NCBI RefSeq assembly: GCF_000718775.1
Contig: NZ_JOCB01000020.1
Location: 1 to 64,000, forward strand
Direction of reading: 5' to 3'
DNA: 64,000 nt
From: Streptomyces sp. NRRL S-31
Lineage (GTDB): Bacteria > Actinomycetota > Actinomycetes > Streptomycetales > Streptomycetaceae
Shown piece by piece: positions 16,011-25,134 of the stretch. The notes beneath the pieces were generated by a model, which made no database searches, was not told the origin of the DNA, and worked only from the letters and a program-made list of their open reading frames with translations. The translations under genes were made by a program, and so were the position numbers. How positions within the stretch are numbered: the first letter of the stretch is position 1; every line of letters begins with the position of its first letter.

Positions 16011-16850
16011 GTGAGACGGTTGCGGCGCGGCCTGCACCGTGCGTGGCAGTGGCTGCGCGTCCGGGCCCTGTTCGAGCACGGGCGGGAACTGGAGCTGATG
16101 CACCGGGCCATGGGGTTCGCCACCCTGGCCCTGGTCACGCTGGCGCCGCTGCTGATCGTGGTGGCCGCGGCCGACCCCCTGGTGCGCGGCGGCTTCGCCT
16201 CCTGGCTCACCGACGGCATGGGGCTGTCCGGCCGGTCCGCACACGTGATCACCGACGTCATCAGCCCCCCGCGCAAGGTCATCGGCACCACCAGCGTCTG
16301 GAGCGCCGTGCTGCTCGCCGTCTTCGGCGTGGCCTTCGGCGGCAGCGTGCAGAACGCCTACGAACGGATCTGGGGCCTGGCGGCCGGTCCCTGGCACCGG
16401 GTGTGGCGGCAGGCGACCTGGCTGGTGGTGCTGACCGCCTACCTCTACCAGGAGGTGGCGACGAAGACGACGCTCCACGGCGGCCAGCGGATCACGCTGT
16501 CCACGATCAGCGGTGTGCTGTTCTTCTGGTGGGGGCAGCGCTTCCTGCTGGGCGGCCAGATCCACTGGCGCTCGCTGCTGCCGGGCGCGGTGGCCACGAT
16601 GATCGGTCTGGCCGGGCTCCGCGCCTTCTCCTACCTGGTCTTCACCCCGCTCATCGTCACCAACGCGCTCAGCTACGGCGCCGTCGGCACCGTCCTCGTC
16701 GTCGAGTCGTGGCTCATCGGCGTCGGGTTCGTCATCTACGGCGGTTCCCTCTTCGGCCGCTGGTTCACCGAGCACCACTGGCTGCCGTCCCACCACCGCG
16801 ACGAGCCGCACGAGCCGCACGCGCCGGACGGCCCGGACGACACGCGCTAG
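16011..16850 (+). CDS. YihY/BrkB-family membrane protein
   Basis: A 279-residue integral membrane protein with about six hydrophobic helices (ALVTLAPLLIVVAAADP, WSAVLLAVFGVAFGGSVQNAYERIWG, WLVVLTAYLYQEVA and others) and a His/Pro/Asp-rich tail. This matches the YihY/virulence-factor BrkB family, once wrongly called ribonuclease BN; the role is undefined, and transport or envelope lipid work has been suggested. The GTG at 16011 follows GGGAGGAG closely. Its TAG stop overlaps the TAG stop of the converging ABC gene through the self-complementary CTAG at 16847-16850. Confidence 0.87.
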   Translation: MRRLRRGLHRAWQWLRVRALFEHGRELELMHRAMGFATLALVTLAPLLIVVAAADPLVRGGFASWLTDGMGLSGRSAHVITDVISPPRKVIGTTSVWSAVLLAVFGVAFGGSVQNAYERIWGLAAGPWHRVWRQATWLVVLTAYLYQEVATKTTLHGGQRITLSTISGVLFFWWGQRFLLGGQIHWRSLLPGAVATMIGLAGLRAFSYLVFTPLIVTNALSYGAVGTVLVVESWLIGVGFVIYGGSLFGRWFTEHHWLPSHHRDEPHEPHAPDGPDDTR

Positions 16851-19675
16851 GCGAGCTGCCGGCGCACCAGCTCGTGCAGCCGGCCCGACGTGTCCGCGAG
16901 GAGTTCGGCCGGGGTGCCCTGCTGGACGACCTTGCCCTCCTCCATCACGATCACCCGGTCGGCGTCCAGGACGGTGGAGAGCCGGTGGGCGATCATGATC
17001 CGGGTGGCGTTCAGCTTGCGGGTGCTGTCGATGACGACGCGCTGGGTGTCGTTGTCCAGGGCGCTGGTCGCCTCGTCGAAGAAGAGGATGCGCGGGCGCC
17101 GGATCAGTGCCTGGGCGATCATCAGGCGCTGCCGCTGGCCCCCGGAGATCGCGCCGTTGCCCGCGACGATGGTGTGCAGCCCCATCGGCATCCGCTGGAT
17201 GTCCTCCGCCAGCCCCGCGAGCGCCGCCGCCGCCATCACCTCCTCCGGCGTGTACGGCTCGGTGCCGCAGATGACGTCCATGATCGAGCCGGTGAACGGC
17301 TGCGCGTGCTGGAGGACGACCCCGCACTGGCGGCGCACCGCCGACCGGTCGAGCGCCGCCAGGTCCTGACCGTCGTACAGGACGCTGCCGGAGACCGGCC
17401 GGTCGAAACCGATCAGCAGCCGCAGCAGCGTGGACTTGCCGCAGCCGCTGGGGCCGACGATCGCCACGAACTCGCCCGGCCGGACGGCGAAGGAAACGTC
17501 GTCCAGGACCAGCGGGCCGTCGTCGGCGTACCGGAAGGAGATCCGGCGGGCCTCCACCGCGCCCGACAGCGGCCCGGGGCGGGTGCTCGCGGCCCGCACC
17601 TCGGGCACCGCCTCCAGCACCGGCTTGATCTCCTCGAACAGCGGCAGCGCCGCCACCGCCGACACGAACGCGCCGGTCAGCTGGGTGACCGAGGTCAGCA
17701 CCATGGTCACCGAGGTGTTGAAGGCGAGGAAGTCCGCCGCCGGCATCGCCCCCGCGGCCGGGCCCGCCAGCAGCATGAACATCAACAGGGTGCACACGGG
17801 CAGGTAGACCGCGCCGAGGACCGTGGTGAGGTTGCTGATCCGGCCGACCCGCTGCTGGAGCTCCCGGCTGCGCGCGAACTGACGGGCCCACGCCGCGTAG
17901 GCGTAGTTCTCGGCCGCCGCCACCCGCAGCTTGGGCAGCCCGCGCAGGGTCTGGAACGCCTGGTTGTTCAGTTTGTTGCCGAGCTTCACCAGCCGCCGCT
18001 GCCAGCGCACCTGCCACAGCCCGAGCCCGCCGAACACCGCCGCGATGACCACGAGCATCCCGATCGCCGCGAGCGCCATCGGCACGCTGTACCAGAGCAG
18101 CAGCCCCAGGTTCATCGCGCCGACCGTCACCGACTGGGCGACCACCGGGCCGACACCCGCCAGCGTCCGGCGGATCGCGCTCACGCCCATCGCCGCGCCG
18201 GCCAGCTCGCCGGTGGACCGCTGGGTGAAGAAACGGGTGGGCAGGCGCAGCAGCCGGTCCCAGACGGCCGGTTGCAGCGCCGCCTCGATACGGCCCTCCA
18301 GCCGCAGGATCGACAGGTTCTCCAGCAGCGTGAACGCCGCCGTGACCACCCCGCTCACCATCACCGCCAGGCACACCTGGGCGATCAGGCCCTCCTGGGC
18401 CTTAGGCACGTACTCGCCGAGCACCTTGCCGGTGGCGATCGGCACAAGCGCGCCGATCGCCACCGTCACCAGCCCCGCGAGCAGCAGGTGCAGCAGATCG
18501 GCACGGGTGCCGCGCAGGCAGAACCGCAGCAGCCCGAGCGGTGAGAGCCGCTTGTCCGGCAGCGGCCGGTAGAACATCACCGCGCGCGACTCGAACTCCT
18601 CGGCGTTCGCCTTCCCGACCGGCGTCTCCCGGCCGGTGCCCGGATGGACGGCGACGTAGCCGCCGCGCCGCCACAGCAGCGCCACCGGCGCCCCGGACAG
18701 CGCCCGGTGGCCGACCAGCGGGCCCACGTCCTCCCGCCACCAGCGTCCCTCCAGCCGGACGGCCCGGGTGCGCACCCGGGAGGCCAGCGCGACCCGCTCG
18801 ACCGGATCGAGCCGGTCGTCGCTCCCGGTGCCGCTCCGCGCGGGCTCTGCGAGCGCGATCCCGGCCGCCTGAGCGGCCAGCTTGCAGGCCGCGTACGTGG
18901 CGTCCGCGTCGGCCGCCGTCGGCCGGCGTGCCGAGCGCGTGCCGATCGCGGCCAGCAGGGTCTGGTCGGCCTGCGCGCGCACCGCCTCCCCGGCCCTGAT
19001 CCCGGCGGCCGTGCGCGTCTCGTGCGCCTGCTCCAGCCGCTCGATCCACCGGTCCAGCGTGGTCAGCAGCCGGTACTGCTGGTCCACCAGGCCCTGCCAC
19101 AGCGCCGGGTCCATCAGCAGGTCGGCGGCGGCCTCCGCGCCGTACAGCGAGCCGTACTGCACACTGCCGGGCGGGACCTGCATCCAGAACACGTCGTCGT
19201 CGGCGGGCGCGGCGGTGTGCTCGTCCGCCATCGGGGCCTGGAACAGGACCGACAGGCCACGGCCGACGCCGAGCGCGACCGCGTACTCCAGCGGGCTGCT
19301 GGCGGGCGGCACGTACTGCGGGGCGCCGTACTCGTCGTACGACCACGTCTGGGTGTGCGCCGGCTGGTACAGCTCGCGCAGGCCGACGCGGTGCACCACG
19401 CAGTCGCGGACCGGGCGGGCCACCAGGGTGTGCCGGGGCCCGGTGACCGGACCGAGCAGCAGCGTGCCCGCCTCCAGCCGGCCCAGATGGTGCCAGTGGC
19501 CCTGCTGGGCGGCGTCCACCGCGAACAGGTCCAGCGCACCGGCCGCGACCAGCCACAGCACCTGCGGCCCCGCCAGGTCCAGGCGGCTCAGACCGGCGCA
19601 GTCCAGCCGGGTGCCCAGCGAGCCGAGGGCGCCGAGCACCAGGTCGCCGTCGTGCTCCTCCCGCACCGTCGTCAT
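16847..19675 (-). CDS. NHLP-type peptide export ABC transporter, permease/ATPase subunit without peptidase
   Basis: A 942-residue protein. The N-terminal ~300 residues form a cyclic-nucleotide-binding-like regulatory region without an obvious ligand motif. A type-1 ABC membrane domain of about six helices follows (about 425-680), then an ATPase with Walker A GPSGCGKST (about 741), signature ISGGQRQRL, Walker B ILFFDEATSAL and the H-loop AHRLST. The layout matches the second ABC protein of NHLP bacteriocin export systems; unlike its partner it has no C39 peptidase. ATG 19675 starts one base after the upstream stop (TGAGATG), so the two ABC genes are translationally linked and probably form a heterodimer. 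Confidence 0.9.
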   Translation of the reverse strand: MTTVREEHDGDLVLGALGSLGTRLDCAGLSRLDLAGPQVLWLVAAGALDLFAVDAAQQGHWHHLGRLEAGTLLLGPVTGPRHTLVARPVRDCVVHRVGLRELYQPAHTQTWSYDEYGAPQYVPPASSPLEYAVALGVGRGLSVLFQAPMADEHTAAPADDDVFWMQVPPGSVQYGSLYGAEAAADLLMDPALWQGLVDQQYRLLTTLDRWIERLEQAHETRTAAGIRAGEAVRAQADQTLLAAIGTRSARRPTAADADATYAACKLAAQAAGIALAEPARSGTGSDDRLDPVERVALASRVRTRAVRLEGRWWREDVGPLVGHRALSGAPVALLWRRGGYVAVHPGTGRETPVGKANAEEFESRAVMFYRPLPDKRLSPLGLLRFCLRGTRADLLHLLLAGLVTVAIGALVPIATGKVLGEYVPKAQEGLIAQVCLAVMVSGVVTAAFTLLENLSILRLEGRIEAALQPAVWDRLLRLPTRFFTQRSTGELAGAAMGVSAIRRTLAGVGPVVAQSVTVGAMNLGLLLWYSVPMALAAIGMLVVIAAVFGGLGLWQVRWQRRLVKLGNKLNNQAFQTLRGLPKLRVAAAENYAYAAWARQFARSRELQQRVGRISNLTTVLGAVYLPVCTLLMFMLLAGPAAGAMPAADFLAFNTSVTMVLTSVTQLTGAFVSAVAALPLFEEIKPVLEAVPEVRAASTRPGPLSGAVEARRISFRYADDGPLVLDDVSFAVRPGEFVAIVGPSGCGKSTLLRLLIGFDRPVSGSVLYDGQDLAALDRSAVRRQCGVVLQHAQPFTGSIMDVICGTEPYTPEEVMAAAALAGLAEDIQRMPMGLHTIVAGNGAISGGQRQRLMIAQALIRRPRILFFDEATSALDNDTQRVVIDSTRKLNATRIMIAHRLSTVLDADRVIVMEEGKVVQQGTPAELLADTSGRLHELVRRQLA

Positions 19676-19676
19676 C

Positions 19677-21911
19677 TCACCGCTCCCTGACCAGCGCGGC
19701 GTACGCGCCGCCGCGCGCCACCAGCTCCTCGTGCCGTCCGCGCTCCACGACCGTGCCGTGCTGGAGGACGACGATCTCGTCACTGTCGCGGACCGTGCTC
19801 AGCCGGTGCGCGATCACCACACAGGCGCAGCCGCGCCGGCGCAGGTTGTCCATCACCACCAGTTCGGTCTCCGCGTCCAGCGCGCTGGTCACCTCGTCCA
19901 GCACGAGGATGCTCGGCCGGCGCACCAGCGCCCGGGCGATCTCCAGGCGCTGGCGCTGCCCGCCGGAGAAGTTCCGGCCGTCCTGCTCGACCGCGCTGTG
20001 GATGCCGCCGGGCCGGCGCGCCACCACGTCGTACAGGGCCGCGTCCTTCAGCGCCTCCACCACGGCCTCGTCCGGGACGGACGGGTCCCACAGGGCCACG
20101 TTGTCGCGGACCGAGCCCTCGAACAGGAAGACGTCCTGGTCGACGAAGGAGACCGAGGCGGCGAGCGCCCCGCGCGGGATGTCCTCCAGCCTGCGGCCGT
20201 CGATCCGGATCACCCCGTCCCACGGCGTGTACAGGCCGGAGATCAGCCGGGAGACCGTGGACTTGCCGCTGCCGGAGCCGCCGACCAGCGCCACCTGCTG
20301 CCCGGGCCCGACGGTCAGGTCGAAGCCGGTGAGCAGCGGCTGGTCCAGCGGGCTGTAGCCGAAGGCGATGTTCTCCAGCTCGATGTGCCCGTGCAGCCGT
20401 CGGGTGGAGTCACCGCCGCCCGGGCGGGCGTAGAGCGGGTCGGCCCGGAAGTTCTCCACGTCCTTCAGCCGGGCCACGTCGGCGGCGAAGTCCTGGATGC
20501 GCCCCGCCACGCCGTTGAGCCGGGTCAGCGGCGCGGTGAAGCGGGTGACCAGCGCCTGGAACGCGACCAGCAGACCCACCGAGATGTGCCCCTCCACCGC
20601 GCGCAGACCCCCGATCCACAGGATGAGCGCGCTGTTGAAGGTGGCGAGCGTCGGCGCGACCACGCCCAGCCAGGCGCTCGGCACGCCGAGCCGCTGCTGC
20701 TCCTCCAGCGTGGTGGCGTGCTGGCCGGCCCACTTGCGGAAGTAGCCGTCCTCGCCGCCGGTCGCCTTCATCGTCTCGATCAGCTGGAGACCGGTGTACG
20801 AGGTGTTGGTGAGCCGGGCGGTGTCCGCGCGCAGCTTCGCCGTCCGGGTCGCGCGCAGCCGTACGACGAGCCGCATGGCGACCACGTTCAGCAGGGCCAC
20901 GGCGATGCCGAGGAAGGTCAGCTGCGGGTCGTAGGTGTAGAGCAGGACCGCGTACAGCACGACCACGATCGCGTCCACGCCGGCCGCCGCGAGGTCGCGG
21001 GCCAGGGTCTCGGCGACCTGGTCGTTGGACTGGAGGCGCTGCACCAGGTCGGCGGGGGAGCGCTGGGAGAAGAACGTCACCGGCAGCCGCAGCAGATGGC
21101 GCAGGAAGCGGGCGCTGGAGAGGGTGGAGGAGATGATCCGGCCGCGCAGCAGGTTGGCCTGCTGGAGCCAGGTCAGCACCAGGGTGAGCAGCACGCAGAC
21201 GGCCATCGAGGTGAACAGCACGCCCAGCAGCGAGGTCTGCCCGCCGATGAGGAACACGTCGATGTAGGTCCGGCTGAGCGCGGGCAGGGCGGCGCCGACC
21301 GCGACCAGCAGCAGACTGGCCAGCACCGCCGCCGGGAGGGTGCCGGCGGTGCCGCGCAGCCGGGCCGGTACGGCGCCGAGCACGCCGGGCCTGCGCCCGC
21401 CCTCGGTGAAGCCCTCGCCGGGCTCCAGCACCAGCACGACACCGGTGAAGCTGCCGTCGAACTCCTCCAGGGGCACGAACCGGCGGCCCTTGGCGGGGTC
21501 GTTGACGTACACCCCGCGCCGGCCGAAGCGGCGGCCGACGCCGTCGTAGACGACGTAGTGGTTGAACTCCCAGAAGAGGATGGCGGGTGACCGCACCTCG
21601 GCGAGGGCGGCCAGGTCCATCTGCATGCCCTTGGCCGTCAGGCCGTAACCGCGCGCGGCCTTCAGCAGGTTGGAGGCGCGCGAGCCGTCGCGGGAGACAC
21701 CGCAGGCGATGCGCAGTTCCTCCAGCGGGACGTGCCGGCCGTAGTGGCCGAGGACCATGGCGAGGGAGGCGGCGCCGCACTCGACGGCCTCCATCTGGAG
21801 CACGGTGGGCGTGCGGACCGTGCCGGTACGGGACTTGGGCGCCGGCCGCCTGGCGGGGGCCGCCCGTCTGCGGCCACGGGTTTCCTGCGTCTTTCCCATT
21901 CGGGCGGTCAC
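19677..21911 (-). CDS. NHLP-family C39 peptidase/permease/ATPase exporter
   Basis: About 744 residues. The N-terminal C39 peptidase has oxyanion Gln39 and catalytic Cys45 (LQMEAVECGAAS), His118 (NHYVVYDG) and Asp138 (VNDPAKG). This protease cuts after double-glycine leaders. The membrane domain (about 200-460) carries the usual helices and QRSPADLVQRLQSNDQ. The ATPase has Walker A GGSGSGKST, signature FSGGQRQRLEIARAL, Walker B ILVLDEVTSALD and the H-loop AHRLST. It should remove the leader of the peptide encoded at 22877-23095 and export the core. The start is probably GTG 21911, overlapping the HlyD stop as GTGA; ATG 21899, four codons in, is the alternative. Confidence 0.93.
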   Translation of the reverse strand: MTARMGKTQETRGRRRAAPARRPAPKSRTGTVRTPTVLQMEAVECGAASLAMVLGHYGRHVPLEELRIACGVSRDGSRASNLLKAARGYGLTAKGMQMDLAALAEVRSPAILFWEFNHYVVYDGVGRRFGRRGVYVNDPAKGRRFVPLEEFDGSFTGVVLVLEPGEGFTEGGRRPGVLGAVPARLRGTAGTLPAAVLASLLLVAVGAALPALSRTYIDVFLIGGQTSLLGVLFTSMAVCVLLTLVLTWLQQANLLRGRIISSTLSSARFLRHLLRLPVTFFSQRSPADLVQRLQSNDQVAETLARDLAAAGVDAIVVVLYAVLLYTYDPQLTFLGIAVALLNVVAMRLVVRLRATRTAKLRADTARLTNTSYTGLQLIETMKATGGEDGYFRKWAGQHATTLEEQQRLGVPSAWLGVVAPTLATFNSALILWIGGLRAVEGHISVGLLVAFQALVTRFTAPLTRLNGVAGRIQDFAADVARLKDVENFRADPLYARPGGGDSTRRLHGHIELENIAFGYSPLDQPLLTGFDLTVGPGQQVALVGGSGSGKSTVSRLISGLYTPWDGVIRIDGRRLEDIPRGALAASVSFVDQDVFLFEGSVRDNVALWDPSVPDEAVVEALKDAALYDVVARRPGGIHSAVEQDGRNFSGGQRQRLEIARALVRRPSILVLDEVTSALDAETELVVMDNLRRRGCACVVIAHRLSTVRDSDEIVVLQHGTVVERGRHEELVARGGAYAALVRER

Positions 21912-22711
21912 GGGAGCAGCCAATCGACGGGGTGCTGGTCGGCGAGGTGGACGGAGCCGGTGGCGAGGGTCATGGAGTCGAGCCGGAACGGCGGCCCGCC
22001 GGCGGAGGACCACCGGTAACCGCTCTTCGTGGCCGACGGGTCGAGCCGCACCAGCACGGCCACCGGCCGGCCCTTGCGGGTGAACTGCTCGCCGAGCTGG
22101 CTGTCGCCGAGGAACGCGGCGATCGACTGGGCGGACTGCGCGGTGCGGTCCACCGACGTCACCTCGCCGCGCAGCACGCCGTACCGCTCCGTCGGCACGG
22201 ACGACACCGTCAGGTCGACGGAGGCGTGCGCCGGGATGGCGGCGGCGTTCTCGGCGGGCACGTACACCGTCGCGTACAGCGGGTCGGAGCGGTGGGCCAC
22301 CTTCTCGACCGCGGCGACCGTGGTGCCGGTTCGGATGATCTGCCCGATGTCGGCGGCGAGCGTGGTCACCCGGCCCGCCGCGACGGTGCGGATCACGGAT
22401 GTGCCCCGCGCCGTACGGACCTTGAGGACCGGCGCGTTCGCCGGCAGGCGTGCGCCCTGCCGGGTGAGTACGGCCGTCACCTGGCCGGACACCGGACTCT
22501 GGAGCAGATAACTGCCCTGTCCGTGGGTGAGGATGGCCGGCGCGCCGACGGTGGAGGCGACCGAGCCGGTCACCGCCCACACGGCGGCGACGGCCATGAC
22601 GACGACGGTGAGGCCGAGCACGAGCCAGCCCTGCGGGCGGGCGAGCCGTACCGGAAGGTCCAGCTCCTCCGGCGACTGGAGCTTGGCGAGGGCCTGTTGG
22701 CGGAACTGCAC
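21908..22711 (-). CDS. HlyD-like secretion adaptor of the NHLP export system
   Basis: A 267-residue protein. A short cytoplasmic N-terminus is followed by one transmembrane helix (about 29-51, GWLVLGLTVVVMAVAAVWAV), then an extracytoplasmic biotinyl-lipoyl-like domain (YLLQSPVSGQVTAVL and VAAGRVTTLAADIGQIIRTG). It is shorter than Gram-negative HlyD proteins and lacks the long coiled coil, as expected in a Gram-positive host without an outer membrane. It would join the C39 ABC exporter to guide the peptide across the wall. GTG 22711 is preceded by GAGGGAAG. Its end overlaps the exporter start by 4 bases. Confidence 0.85.
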   Translation of the reverse strand: MQFRQQALAKLQSPEELDLPVRLARPQGWLVLGLTVVVMAVAAVWAVTGSVASTVGAPAILTHGQGSYLLQSPVSGQVTAVLTRQGARLPANAPVLKVRTARGTSVIRTVAAGRVTTLAADIGQIIRTGTTVAAVEKVAHRSDPLYATVYVPAENAAAIPAHASVDLTVSSVPTERYGVLRGEVTSVDRTAQSAQSIAAFLGDSQLGEQFTRKGRPVAVLVRLDPSATKSGYRWSSAGGPPFRLDSMTLATGSVHLADQHPVDWLLP

Positions 22712-22825
22712 GGGACTTCCCTCACCTGTGGGAGAGACGCATGTGGTTCGGAGCGCGTGCGGCCGGCCGCGTGTGTGGGGGGTGGCGTGTGCGGCCGGCG
22801 ACGCGTAGGTGTCAGGGCACCCGAG

Positions 22826-22856
22826 AGTCCCGGAGCCGGGGTGCGGCTCCGGGACT
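22826..22856 (-). terminator. Hairpin between precursor and exporter genes (partial terminator/attenuator)
   Basis: A perfect 12-base stem (22826-22837 with 22845-22856) with a 7-base loop begins 20 bases after the precursor stop and lies 115 bases before the HlyD start. No T tract follows. A leaky terminator or mRNA-stabilising hairpin here would give more precursor than exporter. Confidence 0.7.
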
Positions 22857-22876
22857 TCGACGGCACCGGGGTGCGG

Positions 22877-23095
22877 TCAGAGACCGGCGACCAGGCCGGT
22901 GACCGGGGCGGTGTTCAGGCCGGAGACACCCTCGACGGTGCCGACGACCGTGTTGACCAGACCCGACACGCCCGGGGCGACCTCGTTCACGGTGCCCAGG
23001 GTGGCGTTGAGGGTGTTCACGGACAGACCGCCGGAGACGTTGTCCAGCTCGGCGTCCGAGATCTCGACGGTCTCAACCTGGGGGGTGGAGTTCAT
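22877..23095 (-). CDS. Double-glycine-leader peptide precursor (Cys-free RiPP/bacteriocin candidate)
   Basis: A 72-residue precursor. The acidic leader MNSTPQVETVEISDAELDNVSGG (residues 1-23) has the ELDNVSGG ending recognised by C39 peptidases. The predicted core (24-72, 49 residues) is rich in Val, Gly, Thr, Asn and Leu, with no Cys, Lys, Arg or aromatic residue and two Glu. It contains imperfect repeats (VNTLNATLGTV, VNTVVGTV, LNTAPVTGLV). Such genes are often auto-annotated 'type A2 lantipeptide', but lanthionines cannot form without Cys and no Lan synthetase is nearby. GAAGGGAAG precedes the ATG. It is first in an operon-like row with the adaptor and two ABC genes. The core could be an unmodified, Gly-zipper membrane-active peptide or a secreted structural peptide. 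Confidence 0.85.
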   Translation of the reverse strand: MNSTPQVETVEISDAELDNVSGGLSVNTLNATLGTVNEVAPGVSGLVNTVVGTVEGVSGLNTAPVTGLVAGL

Positions 23096-23548
23096 GATGG
23101 AACTTCCCTTCGTATGGGTATTTCACAAGGGGGAGAGCGGCCCCCTCTGGGGACAGACGGACGGCCGCGACCGCGGTCGCCGGGCCCCCGTCTCCGGGAG
23201 GCCCGCCGACCCCTGCGGTGCGATGGATCAAAGCACGCCCGCAGTGCGCGCTTCCACTCAACCAGGGCTCCCACCTGGGAACTTGCCCCGTGAAGGGGTT
23301 CATCCGTGCAGGTGCGGGCACGGCGTGTCAGCGACTCCTTCACATGGGTCACGGCATCACCGCGCCGGACCCCTTGTCCGCCGGAGCGCGAAACCGGCAC
23401 TCCTCGCCAATGGCGTGCCGGGGGGCGCGCGGATGTGCAGAACCCCGGGCGCCGGTGACGCGGCTGCGGGGTGGATGTGCAGATTCCCCGAAGGTAGGAT
23501 TCCGCTTGATGTCCGGAGCTGACCGTGACTGATCGATTGCCGAACGTG
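23096..23548. promoter_or_regulatory. Promoter/leader region of the precursor gene
   Basis: About 450 bases between the thioesterase stop and the precursor start. No credible gene. It holds a small hairpin CCCC-GTGAA-GGGG around 23285-23300 and a TTGATC element on the minus strand near 23225 that could be a -35. The precursor therefore probably has its own promoter. Confidence 0.4.
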
Positions 23549-23935
23549 TCAGCCCAGGATCGCCTGGACCGTGCTCGCCCGGGCGGCCTCGCTCAACGTG
23601 ACGTCCGCGAACGCCATCCGCCGGCCCGGCTTCGTCGGCACCGCTTCGACCAGGACGTCCGCACCGGTCACCGCCCGCTGGAACGAGGTCGACTGCCGCA
23701 CCGTCGTCATCGGGACGAAGCCGCCCCGGGCGGCCGGGACCGCGATCACCGTCGCCGTGTCGGCCGCCGCCATCAGCGCCTGTCCCGACAGTCCGCCGCC
23801 CTCCCGGGCGAGCCGGTCCGACCACGGCAGACGCGGCACCGCCCGGCCCTCGCCCACCGCCTGGACGGTCAGCCCCGGTTCGAGCACCCAGGGGGTGAAG
23901 CGGGCGGCGAGGATCTCGTCGGCGCCCATCGTCAT
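23549..23935 (-). CDS. PaaI-type hotdog-fold thioesterase
   Basis: A 128-residue hotdog-fold protein. The signature GGGLSGQALMAAADTATVIA covers the catalytic helix region of PaaI/4HBT enzymes, followed by the strand PMTTVRQSTSFQRAVTGADVL. Such enzymes hydrolyse acyl-CoA or acyl-carrier thioesters. The start is uncertain: ATG 23935 or ATG 23929 gives a protein beginning just ahead of the fold, while the frame is open further upstream and no clear Shine-Dalgarno is visible. It lies between the peptide cassette and the NRPS cluster and need not belong to either. Confidence 0.8.
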   Translation of the reverse strand: MTMGADEILAARFTPWVLEPGLTVQAVGEGRAVPRLPWSDRLAREGGGLSGQALMAAADTATVIAVPAARGGFVPMTTVRQSTSFQRAVTGADVLVEAVPTKPGRRMAFADVTLSEAARASTVQAILG

Positions 23936-25134
23936 GGGGGGATGCTGCCCGGCCGCCCGCCCCGGCACGCGGCGCCCGGCCCCCATGCACGGCGTCGACC
24001 GGGTGCGCGAGGCGGAACGGGAGGGTCCGGGTGCGATGGGCGCGGGTGGGTGCCACGGGGGTGTCCTACCGGGCTCGTCCGCGTGCCGTGGCTGCCGGGA
24101 AAGGCGCACTGCTGTGCGAGGAAGCATGGGTGGTGTACCGGTTTGTCAAATGCGCCCCCGTCACGCCGGGATGGCCGAATCTCGGCCATTGGCGCGGAGT
24201 CGGCACCCTCCGGAACCGGTCAGCCGCCGCCGGGTGGTGACCGTGTGCCGGGCGGTCGGGGCGTGTCGGCCGTGGAGCCCAGTCGGCCACGGCGTGTTGC
24301 GCCACCGCCCCGGCGGCGAGCCCCCGAATTGTCCGCTGGTCGGATCATCAGCCCAGATCAGGGCGGTTCCGGCCGGTCCCGGGGGCGGTACGGCGGCGCA
24401 CCGCCCCGGCGCGGCCGGGGAACGCTCGGCGCACCGGTTGACGCACCGACGGCAACTTTTTCGTTCGGGCCCGGTTTGCGGATGAGGCGCCGGGGCACAC
24501 GCGGTCCGACGTACCCGCCCGCAGCCGCCCGCGAGCGAGGGGTCGGCCGGAATGGCCGGACGGTGACGCAAAAGCACCGGCAGAGTACTCTCCGTTCAAC
24601 TTCAGGGGGTTGCTTGCACGTGACTCGCCGTGAAGACTGTGGCCGAGTTCCGTCGAAACGAAGGTCTTTCGAGATACGCGTCATGCCAATCGTGGGGCGG
24701 CATGCCCTGCGACTGCGTATTCTCACACCGCGTTTCGGACGGCCGGGGCTGGGGGCCCCGCTGCCCGTTCAGGAACAGGGAGGGTCCCGCGTGCTCGCCG
24801 CGCGGGAGGTATCACCGAGGGGATGGGTTATGTCGGGTTGGCCTGCCACACGAGTGGGCTCGCTGCGGGGCCACGGCCGGCCGCGCAGCCGCCACGTCCT
24901 GCACCGCATGTGTTGAGGGCGTAGGTCCACCCCGGCACCAGACCGACACCGGCTGACCGTCCCGCCGCGCACGAGCCGAGCCGTGCGGGCACGCCGCCGC
25001 TTCCGTCCGACGTCCAGGCGACGGGCACAGCCGTGCCCCGAACCGCCCGCGGCCGGGCCGGACCCGGTCCCACGACATCCCCCGTACGCGACTCCTGCGT
25101 GCCCGCACGCGCCAGCCGCTAGCAAGGAGACAAG
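23936..25134. promoter_or_regulatory. Long intergenic region upstream of the NRPS cluster
   Basis: About 1.2 kb without a convincing gene. Composition is more AT-rich and codon use in every open frame is atypical (ATA, AGG, TGT, ATT codons). Visible elements are a 10-base palindrome AGAGTACTCT (24582-24591), TTGACG near 24438 followed by an A/T stretch (ACTTTTTCG), and CGAAA...TTTCG dyads around 24655-24675. A frame at 24620-24916 is open but looks like decayed or non-coding sequence. This is the likely promoter and regulator-binding region for the P450 and downstream genes. Confidence 0.4.
25124..25134 (+). promoter_or_regulatory. Ribosome binding site of the P450 gene
   Basis: AAGGAG (25124-25129) with a 5-base spacer before GTG 25135. 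It fixes the start of the P450. Confidence 0.8.

Noticed and set aside
22877..23095. Lanthipeptide precursor label
   Set aside because: The core has no Cys and no lanthionine synthetase is nearby; only the double-glycine leader resembles lanthipeptides.
24620..24916. Open frame with start-like GTG upstream of the P450
   Set aside because: No recognisable family, rare codons and low third-position GC compared with neighbours, no clear ribosome site.
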